Positions 1 to 9,815 of a stretch of 19,154 nucleotides of DNA are shown here, piece by piece. Each line of letters begins with the position of its first letter. Position 1 is the first letter of the stretch. The translations under genes and the position numbers were made by a program. The stretch spans positions 1-19,154 of the forward strand of contig CALAMM010000150.1 of the NCBI GenBank assembly GCA_937925775.1, given 5' to 3'. This stretch comes from an uncultured Fimbriimonadales bacterium. GTDB taxonomy: Bacteria > Armatimonadota > Fimbriimonadia > Fimbriimonadales > GBS-DC. Under the pieces are notes generated by a model that saw only the letters and a list, made by a program, of their open reading frames with translations, was not told where the DNA came from and made no database searches.

Positions 1-3000
1 CATTCGTGCTGGCGCGGACATTGAGTTCGACGCGGGCGATGGTCTCGCCTGTTGGCGCGGTGAAGGGATAGATGAGGCGTGCGACGCTGTCGGGTTCGAT
101 GCGCAGTCGCGCGGTCGGCAGGCTGAGTGCGCCGCTGCGCAGGTTGAACTCGCCTGCGAGTGTGGGCGTCTGTAGGGTGCCGCCCACCTGCAGCACGCCC
201 TCCAAGCGTGTATCGAGGTTCGGGTTGCGCAAGGTGAAGTCGTCGGCGATGTCCACTCGGATGTCGAAGCGCGGGTTCATCGGAAATGGCTCGCCGCCTT
301 CGCGCGGGGTGAATTCAGGCGGCAGGTACAGGAACCCACGCTGCACGCGCAGCGCGCCCGTTACCTCTGGTTCGGCAAGCGTGCCCGTCATCTGGATTGC
401 GCCCGACACAGTTGCTTTCGCGCTCCCCTCCAACACGGGCAGTTTCGGCTCGGTCGCGGTGAACGATTCGGCGCGAGCCTGCAGGTTCAACAGCGGTTGC
501 TCCCCTGAGAGGTCGATCTTGCCCTCTACGCGGATGGCTCCTCCCTCCGACGAGCGCGCTTGCGCCTGCAGGATGCGTGCTTCGCGCCCATCAAACTCCA
601 CCTGCACCCCGATTTCTTGGAGCGCGGTGCGCAGGTCGCGGAACGCCACTGCGCCGTTCGTGATGGTCAGGCGTCCGCGCGGTGCCGGCTCTGCCAGCGT
701 GCCACCCACTTCCAGAAAGCCCTCGATGGTGCCCTGCGTGCGCTCTCTGTCGAGGGGGGCGAACAGGCTCAGCAGGGTCAGTGGCTGCTCGCGCAGACGC
801 GCCTGAATCTGTATCGGCTCATCATCGGGGATGCTCAGCGGGGACCAGTGGAACGGCAGTCGCCCCGACAGACGCGCCTGGTACTCGCCCATGCGTATCA
901 GGGCGTCGTCGGTCTGGATGGCTCCCTCCCGCACATCGATTTGGCTGAACAGAATCTGGTCTATCGTGTAATCGCCGTAGGTGAGTTTGTTGAGCGTCGC
1001 GCTGAGTCGCAGCTGGGGCGATTCGGGGTCGCCCTGCGCTATCAGGCTCAGGTCGAGGTCGCCGTCGAACTCAGGCAGGCTGGGGTCCCACAACCGCACC
1101 CAGCGGAGGGGAAACTGGGCGATCTCCACATCGGCGTTGAGCTGCGCTGGGGTGTAGCCTCCGCGGGCTTCAAGGCGCACCGCTTCGGCTTGCCAGCGAA
1201 GCTGCTGGAGTTGTGCGTGTTGAGTGCGCAGGCGTCGGAGCGACTGGACGGCGCGCTCATAGGGCAGGGTATCAGAGAGGTCGCCGACTTCAGCCGTGCC
1301 TTGCCACTCGGCTTGCAACGCGAGGCTCCCCAGCGGTTGCCCGCGCCATTCCAGCGTCTCGGCGTTGAGGGTCAGCCGCGCAGTGGGTTCGCTCAGCGCA
1401 CCTTCGATTCTCAGCTGCGCATGCACTCTGCCCTGAAGCGTTTCGATGCGCTCGGCAACGGCAGGCGGTAGGGCGTCGGGCAAGGCACGCGCCACACGAC
1501 GCAGCCAGTCAATCGGCAGAGGGTCGGTTTCCACCTCCAGCCGAACCGTGCTGTCGGCAAGGTCATACCGAAACTCGGAGAGGTGCGCCTCGCCGTCGGG
1601 CGTGCGGAGCGCGAGCTGGGCTTGGAGAATGCCCTGACCCTTCTGCTCCTGCGCGGGGATAGAGAGGTGAGGGCTGTAGTCCAATCGCCCTACCACATCG
1701 CCCAACAACGCCCCGTTCAGCGCAATCTGCTCGCCTGTAAGCCCCACGCGCACGATGGGCTGATCGAGCGTGCCAGACATCTCGCCCTCCAGCGACACTC
1801 GCCCCGTGAGACGATACTCGACAGGGAGGTAGGGCGCCAGTATCGCCAGCGTGGCGTTTTCAAGGCGGAGACGCCCCTCGAAGTTGCCCTCTGTGCGCCA
1901 TACCCCGCTGGCGGTCAGCCGTCCCTCGCCCACACGCGCCTGCACATTCTCCACCTCTACCTGCGTCAAGCCGTTTTCGACGCGCACTGCAATCTGCGCC
2001 TGCCCTTCGCGCAGCAGAGTGCGGTCATACTGGACGCCGTCGGAGTGCAGAGCTGCCCGCACCACGAATTGCTGCGGTGTGCCTTCCGCTTGGAATGTGC
2101 CCGAAGTCAGCCCCGATAGGGGCAGCTCGCGACGGAGCCAGTCGGGAATCGCGCTGAGATCGAACTCGTACAGGTCGCCCTGCAGTTGGAAGTGTGGCGG
2201 TGCGTCGGGTGCAGTCGGAAGGCGTACCACCCCCGACGCCAACAGCTGCGAGGCGCGACGCAGGATTTGGAGCTGAGTAATCCGCAGGTCGCGCTCTAAC
2301 AGGTTGAGTTCTGCGACGGCGATCTCCGCGCCGATGTCGCCGAGCCTACCGTCAAAAACCACCATTTCTGCAACGGCTTCAGGCGACTTGAGGCTACCCC
2401 GCAGCTGCGCCGTGAGGTATCCGATACCGTCTAAGCGCAGGCGATTGCCTTCGTCGTCCGCAAGCAGCTCGCCCTCCGCATAGCCCGCTAACTGCGCCAA
2501 CAGGTTCAAATCCAGGCCGTTCGCACCGACTTGGAGGTCAAAGCGCGGGTCCTCGCCGAAAATATCTAAGATCTCGCCAGAAACTTGCACCGCCCCCGCC
2601 GCCCCTTGAAGCACCATCAGGGGGATCTGCAGCGTTCCCTCCGCGAACGCCACACGCGCCCGCACTCCCCCCAAGCGACGCCCGTTGTAAAAAAGCGCGT
2701 CCGTCAGCAGGTTCGACTCCACGCGCAAATGATCGATATCGCCGTAGACGACCACCGTAGCGTCGAGTGCGCCCCAAAGTTGCTGTTCCCGTAGCGCAGG
2801 TATCTGTTGAATTGGAACCCCCTTCACAGAGGCATACAAGCGTAGCTTGGGGGTTTTGGGTCGGGTATCCACCCAGAGCTTGCCTTGCAGGGGGCGTCCT
2901 GCGTAGGTTGCTTGGAAGTCGGGCAAGACAAGTTGCCCGTGTGTAAACAGCACGCGCGAGCGGAGGTTGCGCAAATCGCCCTGCGGGGTACGAATCCGCG

Positions 3001-4072
3001 CCAGCTGCGCTGTGCCTATCGCTTGGAGCGCGTCGGGCGAGCCTTCCAGACGCAGCTGCACCGCATAGTCGCCGTCCACGCGCGGCTCATCCGCGCGCAG
3101 CACTCGCCAGAGCGCCGCCGCGTCGTTGCCCGCGGCGTGCGCCTGCACCGAGATGAACGGCTTTCGCCCCGACCAGTCCACCACTCCGTGCGCCCTTAGG
3201 CGTCCGTCGCGGGTGGCTAAGGCACTGGCAAGCCCCTTTTCCGTGAACGCCGCTTGCCATTCGAGGGGGCGAAACGGTAAAACTTTCTGGCGAAAAGTTA
3301 TACTTTGTGCCGTGCCCTGCGCAGTGCCTTGAATTCGCAACGGCGTGTCTGGCTCGTACACAAGCTGCATCGCGACTTGTCCGAACACCCCATCCGCGTC
3401 GAAGTCGGTTTGGGGCAAGTAGGGCTTGAACACCTCGCCGCGCACGGCGTGCGCGTGGAGTTCCACCAGCCAGCGATTCCCGTCGGAAAGCGCGTGCGCT
3501 TCCACTGCACCGAGCGCGTCGCTGAAGCCGCGCAGCGTGACCTGCTGTCCAAGGCGCGGCTGGCTCAGGGTACACTCCTCTGCCCAGAGGGTGGCGCGCA
3601 CGGGCGAGTCTGGCAGATAGTCGTCAAAGTAGAGGATTCCCTGTCGGGCGCGGAGGCGAAAAGTGATTGGCGTCGGTTCTGGCGGGCGGGGCTGACGCAG
3701 CAGCGGGTCGATGTTCCACACGCCCTGACGGTTGCGCTGAAGCCACACTTCGGGGCGGTCTATCTCGACGGTGAGCGGCTCGCCGTTTGATGGCAGGCGT
3801 GCTTCCAGGTAGCGGGCGCGGAACAACCGCTCGCCTGTGAGCGTGCGCACATCGGGATGGGTAAGTAGCACGCGCGTTAGCCCCAACGAGACGCGCTCCA
3901 CTCGGACATCCAGCTCCGCCTGACGCCGCGCGTAGTTGCGCAGCGCGGACGGCAAACTCACCTCGACGGCGAGCTTGACCTGCCACAGGTACATCGCCCC
4001 CGCCAGCGTCATCAATACAAGGGGCACGAGCCACAGGAGCAGCTGCCCCGTCCGCCAGAACAGATTACGCAC
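1..4072 (-). CDS. TamB/AsmA-like translocation and assembly module protein (3' end outside window)
   Basis: One uninterrupted minus-strand frame of at least 1,357 codons runs from a GTG at 4072 off the left edge. An in-frame TAG at 4087-4085 fixes the start close to this GTG, which overlaps the end of lipA by 8 bases, so translation is probably coupled. Residues about 4-30 form one membrane anchor (FWRTGQLLLWLVPLVLM). The rest is a long beta-rich repeat with recurring GTL-x-P-x3-G-x-L units such as VGGTLAEPAPRGRL, MTGTLAEPEVTGAL and VGGTLQTPTLAGEF. This is the usual build of TamB/DUF490 and related AsmA-like repeating-groove proteins, which span the periplasm and are linked to outer-membrane protein insertion or lipid transport. 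The C-terminal TamB domain proper would lie outside the window, so the family call rests on the anchor, the length and the repeats. No TamA/BamA partner is visible here. Confidence 0.85.
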   Translation of the reverse strand, partial: MRNLFWRTGQLLLWLVPLVLMTLAGAMYLWQVKLAVEVSLPSALRNYARRQAELDVRVERVSLGLTRVLLTHPDVRTLTGERLFRARYLEARLPSNGEPLTVEIDRPEVWLQRNRQGVWNIDPLLRQPRPPEPTPITFRLRARQGILYFDDYLPDSPVRATLWAEECTLSQPRLGQQVTLRGFSDALGAVEAHALSDGNRWLVELHAHAVRGEVFKPYLPQTDFDADGVFGQVAMQLVYEPDTPLRIQGTAQGTAQSITFRQKVLPFRPLEWQAAFTEKGLASALATRDGRLRAHGVVDWSGRKPFISVQAHAAGNDAAALWRVLRADEPRVDGDYAVQLRLEGSPDALQAIGTAQLARIRTPQGDLRNLRSRVLFTHGQLVLPDFQATYAGRPLQGKLWVDTRPKTPKLRLYASVKGVPIQQIPALREQQLWGALDATVVVYGDIDHLRVESNLLTDALFYNGRRLGGVRARVAFAEGTLQIPLMVLQGAAGAVQVSGEILDIFGEDPRFDLQVGANGLDLNLLAQLAGYAEGELLADDEGNRLRLDGIGYLTAQLRGSLKSPEAVAEMVVFDGRLGDIGAEIAVAELNLLERDLRITQLQILRRASQLLASGVVRLPTAPDAPPHFQLQGDLYEFDLSAIPDWLRRELPLSGLTSGTFQAEGTPQQFVVRAALHSDGVQYDRTLLREGQAQIAVRVENGLTQVEVENVQARVGEGRLTASGVWRTEGNFEGRLRLENATLAILAPYLPVEYRLTGRVSLEGEMSGTLDQPIVRVGLTGEQIALNGALLGDVVGRLDYSPHLSIPAQEQKGQGILQAQLALRTPDGEAHLSEFRYDLADSTVRLEVETDPLPIDWLRRVARALPDALPPAVAERIETLQGRVHAQLRIEGALSEPTARLTLNAETLEWRGQPLGSLALQAEWQGTAEVGDLSDTLPYERAVQSLRRLRTQHAQLQQLRWQAEAVRLEARGGYTPAQLNADVEIAQFPLRWVRLWDPSLPEFDGDLDLSLIAQGDPESPQLRLSATLNKLTYGDYTIDQILFSQIDVREGAIQTDDALIRMGEYQARLSGRLPFHWSPLSIPDDEPIQIQARLREQPLTLLSLFAPLDRERTQGTIEGFLEVGGTLAEPAPRGRLTITNGAVAFRDLRTALQEIGVQVEFDGREARILQAQARSSEGGAIRVEGKIDLSGEQPLLNLQARAESFTATEPKLPVLEGSAKATVSGAIQMTGTLAEPEVTGALRVQRGFLYLPPEFTPREGGEPFPMNPRFDIRVDIADDFTLRNPNLDTRLEGVLQVGGTLQTPTLAGEFNLRSGALSLPTARLRIEPDSVARLIYPFTAPTGETIARVELNVRASTN

Positions 4073-4979
4073 CTTCCATCGCGCCTACTTTGGCGAGCCT
4101 CTCCGCCATCACGCGCTGCGAGAACGCGATTGCGTTATAGGAGCTGCGAATGAACGGTCCCGACGCGACAAACAGAAAGCCCATCTCCTCCCCCAGCACG
4201 CGATACTCCTCAAACTGGTCGGGGTGGACATACTCCTGCACGGGCAGATGGCGCTGCGTGGGGCGCAGGTACTGCCCGATAGTGAGGGCGTCGACGCCCG
4301 CGTTGCGCAGGTCGCGCATCGTCTGCAGCACCTCCTCGCGCGTCTCGCCCAGCCCCAGCATAATGCCCGACTTGGTGTAAATTGAAGGGTCCATCCGTTT
4401 GACGGTTTCCAATACTTTCAGGGAGCGGTCATAGCGGGCTTGGGGGCGCACAATCGTCTGCAGGCGCTCCACCGTCTCGATGTTGTGGTTGAAAATCTCA
4501 GGCTGCGCATCTACCACGCGCCGAATACACCATGCCTTCGCCTTGAAATCAGGGGTCAGCACTTCCACGATCGCGTTGGGGATGGTCTCGTGCAGGGCGC
4601 GGATGGTGGCGGCGAACTGGCCTGCCCCCTCGTCGGGCAAATCGTCGCGGGCGACGGAAGTCACCACGATATGTTTCAGCCCCATGCGTTTGGCGGCTTC
4701 GGCGAGGCGTTGCGGCTCTTGAGGGTCTGGCGCAAGCGGCTTGCCTGTCTTAATCGCGCAGAACCCACAGTGGCGCGTGCAGATGTCGCCTAAAATCATA
4801 AAAGTCGCGGAGCTTTTAGACCAGCATTCGGGCAGGTTCGGGCAGCGGGCACTTTCACACACCGTGTGCAGGCGCGCCGCTCGCATCATCTGCTCCACCT
4901 GCTGCACCTTCTCTGGCTTCGGGAGGCGCACCTTCAGCCAGTCGGGGAACTTACGGTTGACCAGTTCAATGGTTGCCAT
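4065..4979 (-). CDS. lipA: lipoyl synthase LipA
   Basis: A 304-residue radical-SAM enzyme that inserts two sulfurs into octanoyl groups on lipoyl domains, the last step of lipoate synthesis, in the cytoplasm. Both iron-sulfur motifs are complete. The auxiliary cluster is Cys41, Cys46 and Cys52 (CESARCPNLPEC); the radical-SAM cluster is Cys67, Cys71 and Cys74 (CTRHCGFC). The C-terminal FIRSSYNA matches the family RSSY motif whose serine binds the auxiliary cluster. Length is normal for the family. A perfect TATAAT ends 8 bases before the ATG and no ribosome-binding site is visible, so the mRNA is probably leaderless. The gene is divergent from glnD across a 76-base spacer and overlaps the downstream TamB-like gene by 8 bases. 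No lipB or lipoylated enzyme complex is in the window. Confidence 0.97.
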   Translation of the reverse strand: MATIELVNRKFPDWLKVRLPKPEKVQQVEQMMRAARLHTVCESARCPNLPECWSKSSATFMILGDICTRHCGFCAIKTGKPLAPDPQEPQRLAEAAKRMGLKHIVVTSVARDDLPDEGAGQFAATIRALHETIPNAIVEVLTPDFKAKAWCIRRVVDAQPEIFNHNIETVERLQTIVRPQARYDRSLKVLETVKRMDPSIYTKSGIMLGLGETREEVLQTMRDLRNAGVDALTIGQYLRPTQRHLPVQEYVHPDQFEEYRVLGEEMGFLFVASGPFIRSSYNAIAFSQRVMAERLAKVGAMEGA

Positions 4980-4987
4980 CGGCGGTT

Positions 4988-4993
4988 ATTATA
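4988..4993 (-). promoter_or_regulatory. -10 element TATAAT of lipA (leaderless type)
   Basis: On the minus strand GGGTATAAT is followed by 8 bases and then the lipA ATG. Transcription would begin at or within a base or two of the start codon. I see no good -35 at 16-18 bases upstream. The 76-base spacer to glnD must hold both divergent promoters. Confidence 0.65.
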
Positions 4994-5055
4994 CCCGCAG
5001 GAGCGCATGACGCTGAGCGCGCAAAGCGACTACAGATGAGGAGGTACACTTTTTT

Positions 5056-7644
5056 ATGATGCACGCCAGCGTCCAAGATTACGAATTCGTCGCGCAGCAG
5101 TTGATTACCGCGCGGCAGCATCTCATCGACGCGCTGCTGACCACCGCCGTGCCTGTCGAGGTATGGATGCGCCAGTATGCCACGATTCTCGACAACACCT
5201 TGCGTGCCCTGTATCAACGCGCTTGGGCGCACGCAGCGCAAGAGATTAGCCCACCTGCCAACAGCCCGTTGCTTATCCTTGCGACGGGTGGCTACGGTCG
5301 GCGCGAGCTCGCTCCCTATTCTGATATTGATCTCACATTCACGCCTGCCCACGAGGGCGACCCGTTCACCGAGCGCCTTGTGAAACACCTCTTCCACGCG
5401 ATGATGCAGGTGTTCTATACGGACGCTCGCCTCAAGGTTGGCTACGCCTACCGTTTGATGGACGACCTCGATGCGCTTGACCACAAAACGCGCACGGGAT
5501 TGCTGGAGATGCGTTGTGTTGAGGGGAGCCAAGAGCTTGCGGAGACCTTTGAGAGCCGTTTTTGGCGGAGTCTTGACCCGACGGGCTTCACGCTGGAGCG
5601 GTATCGCGAGTGTCGGGCGCGTTGGGCGAAGCTGGGCGCGGGCGTGATGCGCTCGGAACCCAACTTGAAGGAAGGGCGCGGCGGGCTACGCGACCGCCAC
5701 ACGCTCAACTGGATGGCGCAGGCGCGCTATGGCATCCCCCACGAGCAGACCCTTCCAACTCTCGTGGAGGAGGGGATCCTCACCCAAACGGAGGCTGAGG
5801 CGTTAGACCGCGCTACTGGCACCCTGCAGCGCTATCGCGCCTTGCTCCATGCCCTCAGCGGTGAGGCACGCGAGCAACTCACGCTCGCCAAGCAGTACGA
5901 ACTCGCGGAACGGCTGGGCACAGACCGCGCGACGCTGATGCGTGAGGTCTATACTGCCCTCGCTGACCATGCGCGCCTTACCGAGCGGGGCATCGAACGC
6001 CTCGCGAATGCACCGCTCGTGCTGGGCGTGGGGCTGGACAGCGTGAACCGCCAAATTACCCCTGCGCCCGCGCTGGAGAAAGAACCCCCTGAGTGGCGAC
6101 TGCTCTGCTTCCTGCTGGCGCAACGGTATCAACTGGGGCTGAGCAAGGAAATCGAGTCGAGGTTAGAGCGGAACCTCCACACTCTTCCCTCTACAGACGG
6201 TAAGGGGGCGACTCCAAATCCTGCTTATGTGGGCGCGGTTCTGCGCGAGCTGCTGAGTTGTCCGGGTGAGGTCTATCGTGTGCTGGAGCCGATGGCGCGG
6301 TTGGGCGTGCTGGGGTGGGCGTTCCCGCCGTTCGCGTCGCTGATGACCCTGCCTGCGGGCGACCCCACCCACGATTACACTGTCGGCGAACATACGCTGC
6401 AAGCCATTCGCCTGCTGGATAGCTACGCGCGGGGCGAAGGCAACCCCTTGTGGCGCACCATTCTGGAGCAGCTGTCCGCACCTGAACTGCTGTATATGGC
6501 GCTGCTGCTGCACGATGCAGGTAAGGTTGACCCCACGCGCCCGCACGCTGAGGTCGGCGCGGAACTCGCACGAGCGAGCTTGAGTGCGCTCGGCTGGCGT
6601 GAAGCCGAAATCGCGGAAGTGGAGTTCTTAGTGCGCCATCACCTGCTGATGGCGCAGACCGCGCGCCAGCGCGACTTGCATCTACCTGAAACGATTCGGG
6701 AGTTCATCCGCGTGGTGAACACGCCCGAACGCCTGCAGATGCTGTACCTGTTGACCTGCGCGGATACGCAGGCAGTGGGCGAACGCATTTGGACGCCTGC
6801 GCAGGCGAGCTTTTTGCAAGAGCTGTATCGGCGGAGCCTGCGTGCGCTGGAGGAGGGCTTGCCCGACGAGGCGCCCGCGCTGACCGCCGTGCGCAAACGC
6901 CTCCAGCGCGCGTTGGCAGGGCGGCCGATTGCAGAGGCGGAAATCGCCGCGCACATCGAGCAGATGCCGTCGGGCTATCTGCTGAACACGCCACCTGAGC
7001 AGATTAGCCTGCATATCCACTACATCCAGCGCGTGCGGGCAGGCGAAGGGGCAGTGGTGGAGTTCCACAACGCGCCCGACGCCCCCTACACCGAGCTGAC
7101 GCTCTGCACCTTCGACGACCCGCAGCCCGGTTTGCTGAGTAAGATTGCGGGCGTGCTGTACGCTTATGAGGTGGAAGTGGCGTGGGCGCGTGTGCTGACA
7201 CGCGAGGATGCGCCGCGCGTGGCGCTAGACACGCTGGGGCTAACCGTGCGCTCGCGTCCGCTCTCGCCTAACCAGTGCGCCGTGCTGGAAAGCGCCCTGC
7301 GCCAAGTGCTGACCGGCGCACGCGCCGTGTTCGACCTGCTGCGCGAACACGGTAAAGACCCCGACGCCCCCCTGCGCGTGAGCCAACTCCAGCTGCACGA
7401 CGACGCTTCCGACGCCTACACGGTGGTGGATTTGCATACCGCGCCCGATTTGGGGGCGTTGTATCGCGCAGCGTATGCCCTGTCGCAACTGGGGTGGAAC
7501 ATCCACAGCGCACGGTTCGGACTGTGGGCGGGGCGTGCCGTGCTGAGCTTCTACTGCACCGACGCGCACGGACGCAAAATCCCCCCGACCGAGTACGCGC
7601 GGCTACGCGAGGTGGTGGTACTGCCCTCGCAGGAGACGCCCTGA
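5056..7644 (+). CDS. glnD: [protein-PII] uridylyltransferase / uridylyl-removing enzyme GlnD
   Basis: An 862-residue bifunctional nitrogen sensor that adds UMP to PII proteins when glutamine is low and removes it when glutamine is high. The nucleotidyltransferase motif is at about 76-94 (ATGGYGRRELAPYSDIDLTF), with metal ligands Asp90 and Asp92. An HD hydrolase domain follows, with VGEHTL near residue 440 and LLHDAGK near 485, so the uridylyl-removing activity should be intact. Two C-terminal ACT domains begin near residues 678 and 788 and would bind glutamine. Length is close to enteric GlnD (about 890). The start is the first of two adjacent ATGs, 11 bases after AGGAGG at 5039-5044, so unlike its divergent neighbour lipA this gene has a leader with a Shine-Dalgarno site. 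No glnB, glnK or glnA is in the window. Confidence 0.95.
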   Translation: MMHASVQDYEFVAQQLITARQHLIDALLTTAVPVEVWMRQYATILDNTLRALYQRAWAHAAQEISPPANSPLLILATGGYGRRELAPYSDIDLTFTPAHEGDPFTERLVKHLFHAMMQVFYTDARLKVGYAYRLMDDLDALDHKTRTGLLEMRCVEGSQELAETFESRFWRSLDPTGFTLERYRECRARWAKLGAGVMRSEPNLKEGRGGLRDRHTLNWMAQARYGIPHEQTLPTLVEEGILTQTEAEALDRATGTLQRYRALLHALSGEAREQLTLAKQYELAERLGTDRATLMREVYTALADHARLTERGIERLANAPLVLGVGLDSVNRQITPAPALEKEPPEWRLLCFLLAQRYQLGLSKEIESRLERNLHTLPSTDGKGATPNPAYVGAVLRELLSCPGEVYRVLEPMARLGVLGWAFPPFASLMTLPAGDPTHDYTVGEHTLQAIRLLDSYARGEGNPLWRTILEQLSAPELLYMALLLHDAGKVDPTRPHAEVGAELARASLSALGWREAEIAEVEFLVRHHLLMAQTARQRDLHLPETIREFIRVVNTPERLQMLYLLTCADTQAVGERIWTPAQASFLQELYRRSLRALEEGLPDEAPALTAVRKRLQRALAGRPIAEAEIAAHIEQMPSGYLLNTPPEQISLHIHYIQRVRAGEGAVVEFHNAPDAPYTELTLCTFDDPQPGLLSKIAGVLYAYEVEVAWARVLTREDAPRVALDTLGLTVRSRPLSPNQCAVLESALRQVLTGARAVFDLLREHGKDPDAPLRVSQLQLHDDASDAYTVVDLHTAPDLGALYRAAYALSQLGWNIHSARFGLWAGRAVLSFYCTDAHGRKIPPTEYARLREVVVLPSQETP

Positions 7645-7773
7645 GCGGAGGGCTTGCGATAAGCAGGGAACCCGCCCGCGCGAGGGAATGTTTCCACGAG
7701 GCGACAACGCCGAACCCCAAAGCAGGACTCTGGGCGGGCGTCCCGAATCGCTTTATTCGTGGAGGCGACGACT

Positions 7774-8913
7774 ATGCAACCAACAGCGATTGATGCACTG
7801 TTGAAGGAAACGCGAGTGTTTCCGCCCTCTGAGGCGTTCGTGAAGCAGGCGAATATCAGCGACCCTGCAATCTACGAGGAGGCTGCACGGGACTATGAGG
7901 CGTTTTGGGCGAAATACGCCGAGCAGGTACTTCACTGGTTCGAGAAGTGGCATACGGTGCTGGAGTGGAACCCGCCCTACGCGAAGTGGTTCGTCGGGGG
8001 CAAGTTGAACGCCTGCTACAACTGCGTGGATCGGCATGTGCAGACTTGGCGACGGAACAAAGCCGCGCTCATCTGGGAAGGTGAGCCGGGCGACGAGCGC
8101 GTGCTGACCTACGGCGACCTGCACCGCGAGGTGCAGAAGTTCGCCAATGTGCTGAAATCGCTTGGGGTGCAGAAGGGCGACCGCGTGTGTATCTACATGC
8201 CGATGGTTCCCGAAGTGGTCGTTGCGATGCTGGCGTGTGCGCGGATTGGTGCGCCGCATTCGGTGGTGTTCGGCGGCTTTAGCGCGGATGCCTTAGCCGA
8301 CCGCATCAACGACGCGCAGGCGAAGATCCTCATCACTGCCGACGGCGGCTGGCGACGCGGCAACATCGTACCCCTCAAACACAACGCCGACGAAGCCCTG
8401 CGCCAAACCCGCTCCGTCCAAAAGGTCATCGTCTACCGCCGTATCGGCGGCGACTACACCGTCCCCATGCATGAAGGGCGCGACCTGTGGTGGCACGACC
8501 TGATGCGCGATGCGCCCCAAACTTGCCCCGCCGAGCCGATGGACAGCGAAGACCTGCTCTACCTACTCTACACCTCTGGCTCCACAGGCAAACCCAAGGG
8601 CATCATGCACACCACTGGAGGCTACATGGTGGGCGTCACGCTCACGGCAAAGTGGGTGTTCGACTTGAAGGATGAGGATGTCTACTGGTGTACCGCCGAT
8701 GTGGGCTGGGTCACGGGGCACAGTTATATCGTGTACGGGCCGTTGTCGAACGGCGCGACCTGTGTGATTTATGAGGGTGCGCCCGACTATCCCGACCGCG
8801 ACCGATTCTGGGCGATTGTGGAGAAATATCGGGTGAACATTCTCTATACTGCGCCGACGGCTATCCGCGCGTTTATGAAGTGGGGCGAGCAGTACCCCAA
8901 AAACACGACCTGA
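7774..8913 (+). CDS. acs: acetyl-CoA synthetase Acs, N-terminal part (frameshifted gene)
   Basis: First 379 codons of an AMP-forming acetate-CoA ligase, which activates acetate to acetyl-CoA via acetyl-AMP. The ATG at 7774 is chosen over an in-frame GTG at 7759 because GGAGG at 7761-7765 sits 8 bases upstream of the ATG. The phosphate-binding loop [11 protein letters not shown] (about residues 266-276) and the [10 protein letters not shown] segment are intact. Reading ends at a TGA at 8911-8913, just after GEQYPKN, where family members continue as [11 protein letters not shown]. The missing continuation is present in the -1 frame, so one base appears to be missing from the run CCCCAAAAAC at 8895-8904 (five As where six are needed). 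Joined with the next entry the protein would be about 651 residues, the normal Acs length. The split may be a sequencing error, a real mutation or, less likely, -1 recoding. Confidence 0.9.
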   Translation: MQPTAIDALLKETRVFPPSEAFVKQANISDPAIYEEAARDYEAFWAKYAEQVLHWFEKWHTVLEWNPPYAKWFVGGKLNACYNCVDRHVQTWRRNKAALIWEGEPGDERVLTYGDLHREVQKFANVLKSLGVQKGDRVCIYMPMVPEVVVAMLACARIGAPHSVVFGGFSADALADRINDAQAKILITADGGWRRGNIVPLKHNADEALRQTRSVQKVIVYRRIGGDYTVPMHEGRDLWWHDLMRDAPQTCPAEPMDSEDLLYLLYTSGSTGKPKGIMHTTGGYMVGVTLTAKWVFDLKDEDVYWCTADVGWVTGHSYIVYGPLSNGATCVIYEGAPDYPDRDRFWAIVEKYRVNILYTAPTAIRAFMKWGEQYPKNTT

Positions 8914-9728
8914 GCAGTCTGCGCCTGTTGGGTAGCGTCGGTGAGCCGATTAACCCTGAAGCGTGGATGTGGTACCACGAACATATCGGCGGGGGGCGAT
9001 GCCCGATTGTGGACACATGGTGGCAGACCGAGACGGGCGCGATTCTCATCACGCCGCTTCCCGGCATCGTCGCCACCAAGCCCGGCTCCGCAACCAAACC
9101 GTTCCCTGGGATTTTCCCCGCCATTTTGGATGAGAAGGGACAGCCCGTAGGCACCGATCGCGGCGGCTACCTGGTGATTACCCGTCCGTGGCCCTCCATG
9201 ACACGCGGGCTGTGGGGCGACCCTGAACGGTTCGTACAAACCTACTGGAGCAAGTATGAGGGGCTCTACTTCACGGGCGACGGCGCTCGCCAAGATGAGG
9301 ACGGCTACTACTGGCTGCTGGGGCGCGTGGACGATGTAATTAATGTGTCTGGACACCGCCTTAGCACGATGGAAGTGGAGAGTGCGCTGGTAGACCATCC
9401 TGCTGTCGCCGAAGCCGCCGTGATTGGCGTGCATCACGAAATCAAGGGGCAGGGCGTGGCTGCGTTCGTGATTATCAAAGAGGGCTATCACCCCGACGAC
9501 AGCCTCAAGGAGGCACTGAAACAGCATGTTGTGCAGAAAATCGGCGCGATTGCCCGCCCCGACCAGCTGTTTTTCACGGCTGACCTGCCCAAGACGCGCA
9601 GCGGCAAGATTATGCGCCGCCTGCTGCGCGATATTGCCGAAGGGCGCGCCCTCGGCGACACCACGACCCTCGCCGACCCCGCCGTCGTGCAAGCCCTTAA
9701 AGAGAAGTACGAAGGGCAGGAAGAGTAG
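8880..9728 (+). CDS. acs: acetyl-CoA synthetase Acs, C-terminal part (frameshifted gene)
   Basis: Continuation of Acs in the -1 frame; homology resumes at about 8904 ([15 protein letters not shown]). The GTG at 8880 is only the first formal start in this frame and no ribosome-binding site supports it, so this is probably not an independent gene. All remaining family motifs are present: [24 protein letters not shown], the hinge [13 protein letters not shown], and the C-terminal [10 protein letters not shown] with the catalytic lysine that is reversibly acetylated in this family. Nothing else in the coding region is degraded, which argues for a recent mutation or a sequence error rather than an old pseudogene. 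A strong hairpin follows at 9745-9772. Confidence 0.88.
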   Translation: MGRAVPQKHDLSSLRLLGSVGEPINPEAWMWYHEHIGGGRCPIVDTWWQTETGAILITPLPGIVATKPGSATKPFPGIFPAILDEKGQPVGTDRGGYLVITRPWPSMTRGLWGDPERFVQTYWSKYEGLYFTGDGARQDEDGYYWLLGRVDDVINVSGHRLSTMEVESALVDHPAVAEAAVIGVHHEIKGQGVAAFVIIKEGYHPDDSLKEALKQHVVQKIGAIARPDQLFFTADLPKTRSGKIMRRLLRDIAEGRALGDTTTLADPAVVQALKEKYEGQEE

Positions 9729-9744
9729 CCCCCTGCACCAGCGA

Positions 9745-9772
9745 GGGTTAGCTCCCCCAAGGGAGCTAACCC
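9745..9772 (+). terminator. hairpin after acs, probable terminator
   Basis: A perfect 12-bp stem, GGGTTAGCTCCC paired with GGGAGCTAACCC, closes a CCAA loop 17 bases after the acs stop. No T-run follows, so it may need Rho or act as a 3'-end stabiliser. It separates acs from ctaA, which has its own promoter. Confidence 0.6.
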
Positions 9773-9815
9773 CCAGACAGGGTCAACCTCTCCCGCGAAC
9801 AACACGCGCTTGGGG

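Noticed and set aside
560..1471. A 303-codon open frame on the plus strand
   Set aside because: It lies opposite the continuous TamB-like frame, has no ribosome-binding site and no recognisable domain; GC-rich codon bias on the true strand opens such frames. The same applies to the other plus-strand frames between 72 and 4034.
8895..8913. Programmed -1 frameshifting as the firm explanation for split acs
   Set aside because: The heptamer is C-AAA-AAC rather than a full X-XXY-YYZ, no strong downstream stem or pseudoknot is seen, and Acs is not known to be recoded. Kept only as an alternative.
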